Shown: piece by piece, positions 8,113-16,515 of the stretch
Position numbering within the stretch: the first letter of the stretch is position 1
Layout of the letters: every line of letters starts with the position of its first letter
NCBI GenBank assembly: GCA_964468205.1
Contig: CAYXVG010000053.1
Coordinates: 1 to 47,448, forward strand
DNA length: 47,448 nt
Direction of reading: 5' to 3'
DNA from: CAWELS01 sp964468205
Lineage (GTDB): Bacteria; Acidobacteriota; Terriglobia; Bryobacterales; Bryobacteraceae
Made by a program: the position numbers and the translations under genes
Notes under the pieces: model-generated
The model's database searches: none
Told to the model about the DNA's origin: nothing
The model's input: the letters and a program-made list of their open reading frames with translations, nothing else

Positions 8113-9363
8113 CTACTCCGACGAAGCCGATGCGATTGACCGGCTGTCCTTCTCCGCAACGATTTGCGAGACCATTTCTCTGACGGCGCGCCACAGATCG
8201 CGCGGGCGGGTGATCGTATACTCCTGCCCGTTGAGGAACCTCACCGCATTTCCGATGGTGTCCCGCCAGGGGACCTCGTAAGGGTAGAGATTGTAGTTCA
8301 TGTAATACACCGGATATGGCAAGTCCCCTAGAGCCTTCAAATCTTCCTGGGCCACGTTCTGGCTCAGCATCGCCTTCGGCCCGGCGAAGATCAGGGCGTC
8401 CACATACTGCCCGCTTTCGAGCTCCTGGCCTATGAGTTCCGTCAAAAACCTCGTTTCCCCGTGCTTGTCGCTCAGCCGCTCCAAATCGACCGTGCCGAGC
8501 TTAAGCGTTTCGAGCGAACTCCCTAACGCCGGAAAGTCGATGCGGTCGGCGTCTTCCTGCCGGTAGACTACCCGCTGTTCTTGCAGATTGAACGCCACCA
8601 ACGAAAACCGTCCAATCCGGGGTTCGCGCGAAATCGTTCTCAGTATCGACACTAGGGCAGACGTATCGTAGGGCTGTAGGGTTGCCGCCCGCTCGTTCTG
8701 CGGGGCGAAATTCACGAGCACCTTCACATTGAGGCCGCTCTGTCCCCCGGTGCGGATCACCGGAGCCTCCTCGGCGAACTGCTCGGGGTCTGACGGCCGG
8801 ATCTCCGACTCTGCAATGGCGAGGCCGATCGCTTCATCCTTCCCGGAAAGCTTCGCCGTGGCTTCCCAGAACGACGAGCAGACCGTTCCCCCGCGGTCGC
8901 GCATGAGCCAGGCAACGTCGTAGGTACCTTCACCGACGTCGAACGCGCCGCGCAGAAAGGCGTCTCCTTTCGCGCCCTCCTCGATTTCCGGGACCTGGAA
9001 GCGCTGGACGAAGTGAACCGCTTCGCCCTCTCGATCCGCCGGCGTTACCCGGAAGAGAATCGAGAGCAGGTTGCCGGAGCCGGCCAACTCGCTGAGCGGA
9101 ACGATCACCTCGTAGCCGGCATGGAATTTCAGATCGAAGCCGAGAAACGGATCGTTCGGGCTCACTGTGCAGGCGAGATCGTGCCGATCCTCTCCGGCGG
9201 CGAAGATGGCCAGGTCGCTTGTGTGGAGGCGGACCCTCCCGCCCGGCCCGGCGGGCGGTAACAGCGACTGGGCTGGAAGGAGGATGGGTAGGCACAAAAG
9301 GATGGCGGCGCGAGCAAGAATTCCAAGGTGTGCAGTAACCGGAACCGCAGGTGGCTCCACCAT
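8113..9363 (-). CDS. Exported VWFA-related protein, acidobacterial type
   Basis: A 416-residue protein with a hydrophobic signal segment (residues about 10-33, ending LLPAQS). The second half resembles the VWFA-related domain widespread in Acidobacteriota: LNVKVLVNFAPQ, then IGRFSLVAFNLQEQRVVY, then YVDALIFAGPK. The classic DxSxS MIDAS motif is not evident, so metal binding may be lost. ATG 9363 has an AAGGA box about 12 nt upstream; the frame extends to 9558, but that part has no signal character. It is the first gene of the six-gene minus-strand operon. The function is unknown, probably in the cell envelope. Confidence 0.75.
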   Translation of the reverse strand: MVEPPAVPVTAHLGILARAAILLCLPILLPAQSLLPPAGPGGRVRLHTSDLAIFAAGEDRHDLACTVSPNDPFLGFDLKFHAGYEVIVPLSELAGSGNLLSILFRVTPADREGEAVHFVQRFQVPEIEEGAKGDAFLRGAFDVGEGTYDVAWLMRDRGGTVCSSFWEATAKLSGKDEAIGLAIAESEIRPSDPEQFAEEAPVIRTGGQSGLNVKVLVNFAPQNERAATLQPYDTSALVSILRTISREPRIGRFSLVAFNLQEQRVVYRQEDADRIDFPALGSSLETLKLGTVDLERLSDKHGETRFLTELIGQELESGQYVDALIFAGPKAMLSQNVAQEDLKALGDLPYPVYYMNYNLYPYEVPWRDTIGNAVRFLNGQEYTITRPRDLWRAVREMVSQIVAEKDSRSIASASSE

Positions 9364-9508
9364 TTCCGTGTGTCCTTGAGTAATTGAGCTACTCGCTAGT
9401 TTAGCAAGCTGCCGGAACGAACGAAACCCCGCGGGCCAGCCGGGGGTGCAAAAGTAATGCTCCCGCGCGAATCCGCGGGTGGCCCAATGTGTTAACCTTC
9501 TCAGAAGT

Positions 9509-9976
9509 ATGGCATCGCGAAGCGTCAACAAAGCTATTCTCATCGGGCATCTCGGCAAGGATGCCGAAACGCGTTATACGCCGTCAGGCGTGTCCGTGAC
9601 CAATTTTACCCTCGCCACGTCCCGCCGCTGGAAGGACAAGAATACCGGCGAATGGCGCGAGGAGACCGACTGGCACAACATCGTTTTGTGGCGACAGGAA
9701 AACGTCGCCAATTACCTTACGAAGGGCAAACAGGTCTATGTGGAGGGCCGCATCCAAAACCGCTCCTACGAGGACAGGGACGGGAACAAGCGGTACATAA
9801 CCGAGATCATGGCGGATGATGTCGTGCTCCTGAGCCGGGGCGGTGATGGCGGAGAGGGCGGTGGTTCTCAAGACCAGCCGGTGTCCATGCCGCGATCGGC
9901 CCAGCCGAAACAGGAAACGCCCGACGAATCCTCGGCATTCGACCAGGGCGTCACCGACGACGACGTTCCGTTTTAG
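9509..9976 (+). CDS. ssb: Single-stranded DNA-binding protein
   Basis: Binds single-stranded DNA during replication, recombination and repair. The OB-fold region covers residues 1-110 (SVNKAILIGHLGKDAETRY, FTLATSRRWKD, TDWHNIVLW, YVEGRIQNRSYEDRDG). It is followed by a flexible Gly/Gln/Pro-rich linker and the acidic tip DDDVPF, which recruits partner proteins. At 155 residues it is of normal length. ATG 9509 gives the standard MASRSVNKAILIG start; an in-frame codon at 9479 would add ten atypical residues. It stands alone, divergent from the VWFA-led operon. Confidence 0.96.
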   Translation: MASRSVNKAILIGHLGKDAETRYTPSGVSVTNFTLATSRRWKDKNTGEWREETDWHNIVLWRQENVANYLTKGKQVYVEGRIQNRSYEDRDGNKRYITEIMADDVVLLSRGGDGGEGGGSQDQPVSMPRSAQPKQETPDESSAFDQGVTDDDVPF

Positions 9977-10057
9977 CGGGCCGCGGTTCGAGATTGCGCG
10001 CCCGGCTGTGTGGCAGTGGGGAGTTATCTGGCTGTGCGGCGTGGCGCGAGCCGGACC

Positions 10058-10372
10058 TCACTCCAGCGCGTCCAAGACTTCCTGCAGTTCGTTCTTCGTG
10101 TGTTCGTCCCCCACGCGCTCACAAGCCAGCATTCCGGTCCTGTAGACATCCCCTGCTTCTTCCGGGCGGTCGAGTTTCTCGAGCGCTTGCCCGCAGTGGA
10201 AATATGCGGCGACGTAGCCGCCATCCTGGTCGATGATCCGCTTGTACTCGGCCACGGCCGCTTCGAGTTCGCCGGCGTTGCCCAATTCCATTGCCAGCAT
10301 GTACCGGGTGCGGCTGTCAGCGGGATTCTGATCGACCATATCCTTCAGAACGTCGAGTCGGTTGGAACTCAT
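10058..10372 (-). CDS. Small TPR-containing protein
   Basis: A 104-residue soluble protein consisting almost wholly of two TPR-like helical pairs. The first is DSRTRYMLAMELGNAGELEAA; the second is GYVAAYFHCGQALEKLDRPEEA. ATG 10372 and an in-frame ATG at 10378 are both possible; I prefer the former because MSSNRLDVLK is a plausible N-terminus. It is divergent from the thioesterase gene with a 49-nt gap. Presumably a protein-interaction adaptor. Confidence 0.8.
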   Translation of the reverse strand: MSSNRLDVLKDMVDQNPADSRTRYMLAMELGNAGELEAAVAEYKRIIDQDGGYVAAYFHCGQALEKLDRPEEAGDVYRTGMLACERVGDEHTKNELQEVLDALE

Positions 10373-10421
10373 AACCATCTATTGTAAGCCGACTCCCGCG
10401 GCGCCGCGGTATCCTGAATCC

Positions 10422-10916
10422 GTGAACGACAAACTCAAGGGAAGGCCGGTCAGCGAATCGGTTTCCGAATATTCCGAACTGGCCCTGCCGAATGACGCGA
10501 ACCCTCTCGGCGATCTGCTGGGCGGGCACGTCATGCATCTCGTCGACATGGCTGGGGCCCTCGCGGCCATGCGCCACGCCAGGCGGCCCGTGGTCACCGC
10601 TTCCATCGATCAAATGACCTTCCTGTACCCGGTCAGGATCGGCCAGTTGCTGCTGCTGCGTTCCTCGGTGAACCGGGTGTTTCGCACGTCGATGGAGGTG
10701 GGAGTAAAGGTAATGGTCGAGGATCTCACCACCGGCGAGCTCCGGCACACGTCGTCCGCGTATGTAACATTTGTCGCCCTGGACGATTCCGGGAAGCCGG
10801 CCCCGGCGGCCCCGGTCATCCCGGAATCCGAGGAGGAACAGCGCAGATACCGCGAGGCGGGGGATCGCAGGGAACACCGGCTGGCGAGGAAGGACTCGGA
10901 ACGCCGCAAGCAGTAG
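10422..10916 (+). CDS. Acyl-CoA thioesterase, hot-dog fold
   Basis: A 164-residue cytoplasmic enzyme of the YciA/BACH type that hydrolyses acyl-CoA thioesters. The signature is ANPLGDLLGGHVMHLVDMAG, with the catalytic Asp in LVDMAG, followed by VVTASIDQMTFLYPVRIGQ. The tail from residue about 130 is charged (EEEQRRYREAGDRREHR). I chose GTG 10422; an in-frame ATG at 10362 would lie inside the divergent TPR gene. It converges with the hfq-like gene, leaving only 14 nt between them. Confidence 0.88.
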   Translation: MNDKLKGRPVSESVSEYSELALPNDANPLGDLLGGHVMHLVDMAGALAAMRHARRPVVTASIDQMTFLYPVRIGQLLLLRSSVNRVFRTSMEVGVKVMVEDLTTGELRHTSSAYVTFVALDDSGKPAPAAPVIPESEEEQRRYREAGDRREHRLARKDSERRKQ

Positions 10917-10930
10917 CAATACGGCCGGCA

Positions 10931-11242
10931 CTACCGCTTGTACATGTACTTGATGTTCGGTTTGTAGATCAGCAGATTGGGCTCCTCGTCGCGGCTCAGT
11001 TTCAAGCAGCTCTTGTCGTACCACTCGATCACGCCTTGCAACTCCTCTCCATCCCTGAGGACCACCACCATCGACGTCCTCGATTGCATCTGCTTAACGT
11101 AGTAGAAGTTTTCGGCGTTTGTATGCTCCGGCGGTACGGGCTTCTTATTATTGCTGTTTTCGGGTTGATTTCGGCGAGTGTTCATGTGCTCTTTCACTTC
11201 CGCCAAGGAAGGACGTATGAGTTTCCGGTGCTGGGCCTCCAC
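10931..11242 (-). CDS. hfq: Hfq-like RNA chaperone with N-terminal extension
   Basis: Residues about 44-103 form an Sm-like fold: a helix, then SMVVVLRDGEELQGVIEWYDKSCLKL (Sm1-like), then LLIYKPNIKYMYKR (Sm2-like). In classical Hfq the Sm2 motif is YKHAIS; here it is YKPNIK, and the protein stops right after it with no C-terminal tail. Instead there is a basic/polar N-terminal extension of about 43 residues (RKLIRPSLAEVKEHM...). GTG 11242 is supported by a GAGGTG box about 6 nt upstream; ATG 11185 is the alternative. It probably forms a ring that promotes sRNA-mRNA pairing, but the altered Sm2 makes RNA-face specificity uncertain. Confidence 0.8.
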   Translation of the reverse strand: MEAQHRKLIRPSLAEVKEHMNTRRNQPENSNNKKPVPPEHTNAENFYYVKQMQSRTSMVVVLRDGEELQGVIEWYDKSCLKLSRDEEPNLLIYKPNIKYMYKR

Positions 11243-11534
11243 GGTGCCACCTCTTCGAGTGAGACTTGCGGATCTTGGATCTTGGGCTCGCGCGACTATG
11301 GCCGGCCGTAAGATAGGTTGAAGAATCCGATTACTGATCTATATGTATCACAGGGATTGCCGCAGAGCAACACGGATATCCACATCCGGAATGAACGACG
11401 ACTGCCGTATGACGAATCCGCGAATCTCCTGTACCGCTTTTCCCGTCTGATAAGTTAAGGGAAAACAACCATCCCGCGAAACCCGAGTGGAAACTGGGAT
11501 TTAGATCTCGGGTGACGACAAGGAGGGGGAGGGT
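11243..11534. other. Intergenic region between divergent hfq-like and pentapeptide-repeat genes
   Basis: A 292-nt spacer presumably carrying both divergent promoters. An AT-rich patch (about 11325-11350, GATCTATATGTATC) could supply a -10 for either direction. A strong AAGGAGGGGGAGG ribosome site lies at its right end. I see no convincing hairpin array or coding frame. Confidence 0.5.
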
Positions 11535-12098
11535 ATGGAAAAGACGGATCATCTGGGAATTCTGCTGCAAGGCTCCGATGCCTGGAATCAGTGGAGGACC
11601 GAAAATTCGGTCATCGTGCCCGAATTCAGCGGCGCGGACCTCCGCCGCGTGAGCCTCGGCGGAGCCAACCTTTCGGGCGCCAAGCTTGGCGGCACCGATC
11701 TTCGCCGGGCGCTGCTAAAACGGGCGAGCCTGAGCAAAGCGGATCTGTTCTGGGCTGACTTGAGCTGGGCTACGTTGATTGAACTGGACCTCCGGGCGGC
11801 GAATCTCACCATGGCGAACCTCTTCGCCGCGAATCTCTATGGGGCCGACCTGTCCGGAGCGGATCTATTCGGAGCAAACCTTGGGGGATCTCACCTCAGC
11901 CGGGCGAAACTGTGCGGCGCGGACCTGCGGCATTGCGATTTCGAAGGCGCTCTGCTGAAAGAAGCCGACCTCTCCAGCGCCGATCTCGGTCAGGCCCGCG
12001 GTCTCACTCCCCAGCAACTCGAACTTGCCGATGGCGATGTGAACACCAAGCTCCCGGACGGTGTTCCAAAGCCCGAGCACTGGTATTACTCAGAATAG
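11535..12098 (+). CDS. Pentapeptide-repeat protein
   Basis: A 187-residue protein. Residues about 32-155 are built from A(D/N)LxX repeats (GADLR, GANLS, GAKLG, KADLF, AANLF, GADLS and so on), which fold into a right-handed quadrilateral beta-helix. The end (LTPQQLELADGDVNTKLPDG) is the common C-terminal cap of this family, containing LPDGVPKPEHW. An excellent AAGGAGGGGGAGG site precedes the ATG. No signal peptide is present. Function is unknown; some relatives protect DNA gyrase, but nothing specific points to that here. Confidence 0.92.
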   Translation: MEKTDHLGILLQGSDAWNQWRTENSVIVPEFSGADLRRVSLGGANLSGAKLGGTDLRRALLKRASLSKADLFWADLSWATLIELDLRAANLTMANLFAANLYGADLSGADLFGANLGGSHLSRAKLCGADLRHCDFEGALLKEADLSSADLGQARGLTPQQLELADGDVNTKLPDGVPKPEHWYYSE

Positions 12099-12137
12099 CC
12101 CGCAGGCGGCGAGGCGATTTCCGGTTCCGGCGCGTGG

Positions 12138-13424
12138 TTATGCGTCAATTACCCGGCGCAGCCGCCCCGTGACCAGGAACAGCATCGCCAGCGATGCGAG
12201 CGGCAGCAGGCCGACCAGAACGAAGACCGGGGTGAAAGACTGCGCATCTGAGAGCCTCCCGACCAAGTACGTGAAGCAGACGCTCCCGAGTCCGGCCCCC
12301 ATGCCGGAGAGCCCTGATACCGAGGCTACCAGCCGGGAAGGTACAAGGTCAGCCGGCAGCGTCAGGGTGTTGACCGAATAGGCGTAGAAGGCGAGCAGGG
12401 CGTTTGCGGAGAGCAGCAGCGCGGCCAGATCGCTTTCCACCATGCCGACTGGAATGGACGACATCATCATCAGACCGGTGACGAGCATGACGGTCTTGCG
12501 CGCACGGTCCACGCTCCATCCTTGGCGAATCAGCCAACTCGACGCTCCGCCTCCGATCAGCGCCGCGAACGTCGTCGGCAGAAACACGACCCAGAGGTAA
12601 TTGCGAATTTCTTCCATCGAATAGCCGCGCTCGATTGAGAAATACAACGGCAGCCATTGGATGTAGAACCACAGGATGGAATCGGAGAAGAAGCGGACGA
12701 GGAACACTCCCCAGATCTGGCGGTGGCGCAGCAGTCCCGCCCACTCGCGAAGCATGGCGCTGACGCCGCCGGGCTGCTTTGCGGCCGGAGCGGCGGAGCC
12801 TTCTGCCTGGAGTTCCTCGAGTTCCTCGCGGGTGATGGCCCAATGCTCTTGCGGCGAGCGGTAGAACCATAACCAGAACGGAATCCACAGGAAGCCAAGC
12901 GCGCCGATCACGATAAAGGCGGACCGCCAGCCACCCCAAATAATAATCTGGGCGATCAGGATCGGCGCGAGCATGGCCCCGACGCCCGAGCCGCTCGAGA
13001 AGTAGGCCACGCCCATGCTCCGCAACCTGGCTGGGAACCACTCGGAAACCGCCTTTACGGAGACCGGCCAATTGCCGGCCTCTCCGAGTCCGAGAATGAA
13101 CCGGAAGACGCTGAGGCTCAGCACCCCTCGCGCCGTGGAGCAGAGGACTCCGGCCGCCGACCAGACCAGCATGATGAGAAAGAATCCCATCTTGGTGCCG
13201 AGGATGTCCACCAGACGGCCGGTGAGAAGCTGTCCGATGGTGTAGGCAGCCGTGAACGCGTTGTTGATATTCGCGACATCGGTGTTTGAAAGCTGGAACT
13301 CCTGGACAATCTCCGGCGTCGCCACCGAGAGAGTCTGCCGGTCCAGGTAGTTGATGAGAGTGGCGATGAACAGCAGGGTGCAGATCCACCACTTGAGATT
13401 CTTGAGCTTTCCTCCAGCGGACAT
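12138..13424 (-). CDS. MFS transporter, anion:cation symporter (ExuT/GudP-like)
   Basis: A 428-residue, 12-helix major facilitator. The segment LFIATLINYLDRQTLSVATPEI and the loop-2/3 motif GRLVDILGTKMG match the ACS family, which imports hexuronates, glucarate or related organic anions with protons. GLGEAGNWPVSVKAVSEWFP is the family's helix-4 region (FRxxLGxGEAxxxPxxxxxxxxWFP). The substrate is most likely a sugar acid but cannot be fixed. It stands downstream of pheA on the same strand, about 100 nt away, probably with its own transcript. Confidence 0.9.
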   Translation of the reverse strand: MSAGGKLKNLKWWICTLLFIATLINYLDRQTLSVATPEIVQEFQLSNTDVANINNAFTAAYTIGQLLTGRLVDILGTKMGFFLIMLVWSAAGVLCSTARGVLSLSVFRFILGLGEAGNWPVSVKAVSEWFPARLRSMGVAYFSSGSGVGAMLAPILIAQIIIWGGWRSAFIVIGALGFLWIPFWLWFYRSPQEHWAITREELEELQAEGSAAPAAKQPGGVSAMLREWAGLLRHRQIWGVFLVRFFSDSILWFYIQWLPLYFSIERGYSMEEIRNYLWVVFLPTTFAALIGGGASSWLIRQGWSVDRARKTVMLVTGLMMMSSIPVGMVESDLAALLLSANALLAFYAYSVNTLTLPADLVPSRLVASVSGLSGMGAGLGSVCFTYLVGRLSDAQSFTPVFVLVGLLPLASLAMLFLVTGRLRRVIDA

Positions 13425-13522
13425 GAATGGATTCTAACAGGCTGGCCGGCCGCGCGAGCCTCGGAGCGCTCACACGGTATGCACGCCGGCCGCGTGATGC
13501 GCAACCGCCGTGGGAGAAGCGG

Positions 13523-14377
13523 CTAGGCGCCTCTCGGATAACACCCGAGCACACGCTGGAAATCGGACAGTTCCGCGAGATGGTTGAGAGCGTTTTGCAC
13601 TTGCTTCTCCTCGAGGCTCGCGTGGAAGTCGAGGTAGAAGAGATACTCCCAAGGCTTGCCTCGGAGCGGCCGTGACTCGATCTTGGCGAGATTGATATCG
13701 CGCAGGGCGAAGGCGCTCAGGGCGCGGAACAGACTGCCGGGAGCATTGCGCGTGGCGAACACTAGGGATGTCTTATACCCCTTCTTCCCGGCCGGTGGAA
13801 TCTGTTGGCGTTTCGTTTGCCGCCGGAGCAGAAAGAACCTCGTAAAATTGCGGCGGTCATCCTCGATCGACCGTTTGAGGATCCGCGCTCCGTAGATTCT
13901 GGCGGCGACGCTCGATGCGATCGCCGCCGCGTCCGGCGGCAACTCCTCCGACAGCATTTTCACCGCGCCGGCGGTGTCATAATGGATCACCTTTTCGATC
14001 TGGCGATTGTCGGCGAAGAATTGAAGGCACTGGTTCAGGGCCACCGGATGCGAGAACACCCGCTTCACTTTCCTGAAGCTCATGCCCGGCATTGCGATCA
14101 GGTTGTGGACGATGCGCACGTTGGTTTCGGCGACGATGGGGAACCCAAACTTCAGCAAATTGTCATAGTTCTCATGCACTGATCCATGCAGCGTATTCTC
14201 GATTGGAATCACGGCAGCGTCGACCTCGCCGTCCGCGAGGGCCTGAAACACTTGCTCGAACCGCTGGCGTGGCGCGACCTCGACATCGTCCCCGAGGAGT
14301 TGATGCACGGCTACCTGGCTAAACGCCCCTTTCTCGCCTTGGAACGAAACTCTCTCCCGCTTCTTTCTCGCGCTCAT
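13523..14377 (-). CDS. pheA: Prephenate dehydratase with ACT domain
   Basis: Converts prephenate to phenylpyruvate in phenylalanine synthesis. The 284-residue product has the dehydratase domain at residues 10-190 (FQGEKGAFSQVAV, PIENTLHGSVHENYD, and the catalytic-region TRFFLL). An ACT regulatory domain covers about 200-280 and has GSLFRALSAFALRDINLAKIE and the Phe-binding ESRP motif. ATG 14377 overlaps the ubiX stop (ATGA), which fixes the start; the long upstream extension of the frame is antisense-like shadow inside ubiX. No chorismate mutase domain is fused. Feedback inhibition by phenylalanine through ACT is expected. Confidence 0.95.
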   Translation of the reverse strand: MSARKKRERVSFQGEKGAFSQVAVHQLLGDDVEVAPRQRFEQVFQALADGEVDAAVIPIENTLHGSVHENYDNLLKFGFPIVAETNVRIVHNLIAMPGMSFRKVKRVFSHPVALNQCLQFFADNRQIEKVIHYDTAGAVKMLSEELPPDAAAIASSVAARIYGARILKRSIEDDRRNFTRFFLLRRQTKRQQIPPAGKKGYKTSLVFATRNAPGSLFRALSAFALRDINLAKIESRPLRGKPWEYLFYLDFHASLEEKQVQNALNHLAELSDFQRVLGCYPRGA

Positions 14378-14943
14378 TTTCCTTCCCACCGTTTTGCGTT
14401 CGGATCCGGGGTTCCCAGCAGGTCCAATATCCGCTCGACCGAGTGGTCTACGATATCCATGACCGTTTCGGGGTGATGATAGAACCCCGGGATGGGAGGT
14501 ACTATTATCGCTCCCATTTCCGCGAGTTGGACCATCGTTCGCAGATGGCCCACGTGAAGCGGAGTCTCGCGCACCATTAGCACGAGTTTGCGGCGCTCTT
14601 TGAGATTGACGTCCGCCGCGCGGGTGAGCAGGTTCGAAGTGATCCCGTGAGCGATGGCAGACATACTGTGAATGGAGCAGGGAGCGATCACCATAGCGTC
14701 GACCGGGTAGGAGCCGCTGGCGAGCCGGCAGCCGACGTCCTCGAGCGGATACCAATAGTCGGCGAGCGCCCGGAAATCGGCCGCCTTCTTGCCGGTCTCG
14801 ATGTACGCTGTCCGCTCGCCGAGCCGGCTCAGAATGAGGTGGATCTCCACATTTCCGGCCGCGCGGAGCTTTTCGAGCAGCCGCAAACCATAAATAGAGC
14901 CGCTCGCCCCTGTCACACCTAATACAACTTTCAAAATTCCCAC
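14374..14943 (-). CDS. ubiX: UbiX flavin prenyltransferase
   Basis: Makes prenylated FMN, the cofactor of UbiD-type decarboxylases, from FMN and dimethylallyl phosphate. The 189-residue flavoprotein has LGVTGASGSIYGLRLLE at the N-terminus, MVIAPCSIHSMSAIAHGI in the flavin site, and the closing motifs LVLMVRETPLHVGHLR and IIVPPIPGFYH. GTG 14943 gives MGILKVVLG. A TTG at 14934 is better placed for the GGAAGGGTGG box (MKVVLGVTGASG) and may be the real start. No ubiD is nearby. Coupled to pheA by ATGA. Confidence 0.93.
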   Translation of the reverse strand: MGILKVVLGVTGASGSIYGLRLLEKLRAAGNVEIHLILSRLGERTAYIETGKKAADFRALADYWYPLEDVGCRLASGSYPVDAMVIAPCSIHSMSAIAHGITSNLLTRAADVNLKERRKLVLMVRETPLHVGHLRTMVQLAEMGAIIVPPIPGFYHHPETVMDIVDHSVERILDLLGTPDPNAKRWEGK

Positions 14944-15096
14944 CCTTCCCGAGATCTTGTTCCGAAATCAGAACAAAACTGACGCTAATGACTTGCTCAC
15001 GGGCGGCCTACCCGATAAAATCAAACCCAGGGAGTGTCCCACCGTGTTCGGAGGCTGTTCGCCTGGCCGTTCCAATCCACCGGGAGCAATCATAAC

Positions 15097-15879
15097 ATGG
15101 AGGATGCCGGTCGAAAACTCAAACACGCACGGGAGCGTCTGAATCTCCGGTACCGGGACGTTGAGCAGGCTAGTCTCCGAATTGCCGAGCGGCACAAGAA
15201 TGATGAGTTCGCGATTGCCTTGAGCCGGTTGGCCGATATTGAAAACAAAGGGACGGTGCCGAGCATCTACCGCCTCTATTCGCTCTGCGCCATCTATCGT
15301 CTCGATGTTGTCGAAGTGCTGCAATGGTACGCCGTGGATCTCACGAAGATCGCCTCTGACGCCGCCAGCATCCGTCTGGAGACGACGCACGCGATCGGTT
15401 TCTCTCCTTCCGAGCACGGAGTAATCCAAGTGCCTCTTTCACTCGATCCGGGCCTGGACATGAGGAAAACCACCTACCTTTCCCGGATGATTCAGAAGTG
15501 GGGAACGCTGCCTCTAATGCTGCTCAACGGCCTCGATTTGAAGAATCATCGCTACGCTTTCATCGGTTCGGAGGATTGGTCGATGTATCCGTTGCTCCAT
15601 CCCGGCTCGCTTGTGGTGGTGGATGAAACGAAGCGGAAAATCGTTAACTCGGGCTGGGCGAGCGAGTTGGAGCGGCCCATCTACTTCCTCGAGCACCGCA
15701 ATGGATACATCTGCGGATGGTGCAGCCTGAATGAGCGGCAGTTGGTGGTACTGCCGCACCCAGCCTCCACCCAGTCCCCGGAAGTGTTTGATTTTCCGTC
15801 CGAGATCGATGTGATCGGCCAGATTGACGGCGTCGCTATGCGTCTGGATCAGGCGGCGCGGCGTCGTGCTCGTTCTTGA
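15097..15879 (+). CDS. XRE-family regulator with S24-like (LexA-fold) C-terminal domain
   Basis: A 260-residue protein. The N-terminal helix-turn-helix (residues about 5-75) reads AGRKLKHARERLNLRYRDVE, then ALSRLADIENKG. The C-terminal part has the S24 serine-box SMYPLLHPGSLVVVD, typical of LexA/CI-like domains. The position that normally holds the catalytic Lys (YxxKR) here reads YICGWC, so self-cleavage is unlikely. ATG 15097 has GGGAG 10 nt upstream; the longer frame from 15034 adds non-conserved residues. It is divergent from ubiX, and its 3' end overlaps the convergent 152-residue gene by 44 nt. Confidence 0.82.
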   Translation: MEDAGRKLKHARERLNLRYRDVEQASLRIAERHKNDEFAIALSRLADIENKGTVPSIYRLYSLCAIYRLDVVEVLQWYAVDLTKIASDAASIRLETTHAIGFSPSEHGVIQVPLSLDPGLDMRKTTYLSRMIQKWGTLPLMLLNGLDLKNHRYAFIGSEDWSMYPLLHPGSLVVVDETKRKIVNSGWASELERPIYFLEHRNGYICGWCSLNERQLVVLPHPASTQSPEVFDFPSEIDVIGQIDGVAMRLDQAARRRARS

Positions 15880-16294
15880 GCAGTGTCAGCAATATGTTGA
15901 AGTCCGAGAGGTAGAGTTCGCGCTCGGATGACCGGGCGGCGCCGGGAACCAGGTGGCGGTAGGGAGCAAGCCGTAACCAGGCTTCCACCACGGTCTGCCG
16001 GTCGATTCCCAGAGCCGATAAATAGAGGTCCAGATCGGCCTTCTGCTGTTCCAGATTGAAGCTGAGCCAATCGGCGAATGCAGTGGTGTGGCTCTGGCCG
16101 AGCGTCTCGTTGGAGACATCTTCGCCGAACATCTGGGCGAAACCATGATGCTCGTAGCAGTTTGAGTCACTGTTGCGGAGCGAAGAGAGGTATACGAGAC
16201 GGCCGAAGACCGACGGAATCTGGGACAGGGTATGCCGCCAGAGATCCGCCGCCGCGCTACGGTCTAGTTCTTCCTTCCGGGCAGTTTGACCCAT
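15836..16294 (-). CDS. Conserved hypothetical protein, alpha-helical
   Basis: A 152-residue soluble protein that I recognise only as an acidobacterial hypothetical. The segment IPSVFGRLVYLSSLRNSDSNCYEHHG looks like a conserved core, followed by LSFNLEQQKADLDLYLSALG. It has no signal peptide or membrane segment. Its stop lies within the coding end of the convergent XRE gene, so the two mRNAs are complementary over their last 44 coding bases. An AT-rich stretch at 16344-16372 probably carries its promoter. Confidence 0.72.
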   Translation of the reverse strand: MGQTARKEELDRSAAADLWRHTLSQIPSVFGRLVYLSSLRNSDSNCYEHHGFAQMFGEDVSNETLGQSHTTAFADWLSFNLEQQKADLDLYLSALGIDRQTVVEAWLRLAPYRHLVPGAARSSERELYLSDFNILLTLLKNEHDAAPPDPDA

Positions 16295-16515
16295 GCCCTG
16301 ACACTCCTCGCTACCGCGTAACCGGATAAGACGGCTATGCGGATTAATCCTTCCCTAATCATACTATACAAACTCTTCGACGTTATCGCCCTGTTCTGAA
16401 TATCGAAAAGGTTTCGCAATTTCCGGACGGCGGCCGGCGTCCCGCTCTAGTCTGTGATTGTCGCTTCCACGACAACCAAATTTGCTGATTTGCAGTTTTG
16501 AGGAGACCTAAAACC
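16295..16515. promoter_or_regulatory. Divergent regulatory spacer with an AT-rich core
   Basis: About 220 nt separate the 152-residue gene (minus) from the exported peptide gene (plus). The AT-rich core 16344-16372 (TTAATCC...TACTATACAAAC) has -10-like hexamers on both strands (TATACA on plus, TATAGT on minus) but no strong -35 match. A GAGGAG ribosome site lies at 16499-16504. Confidence 0.35.
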
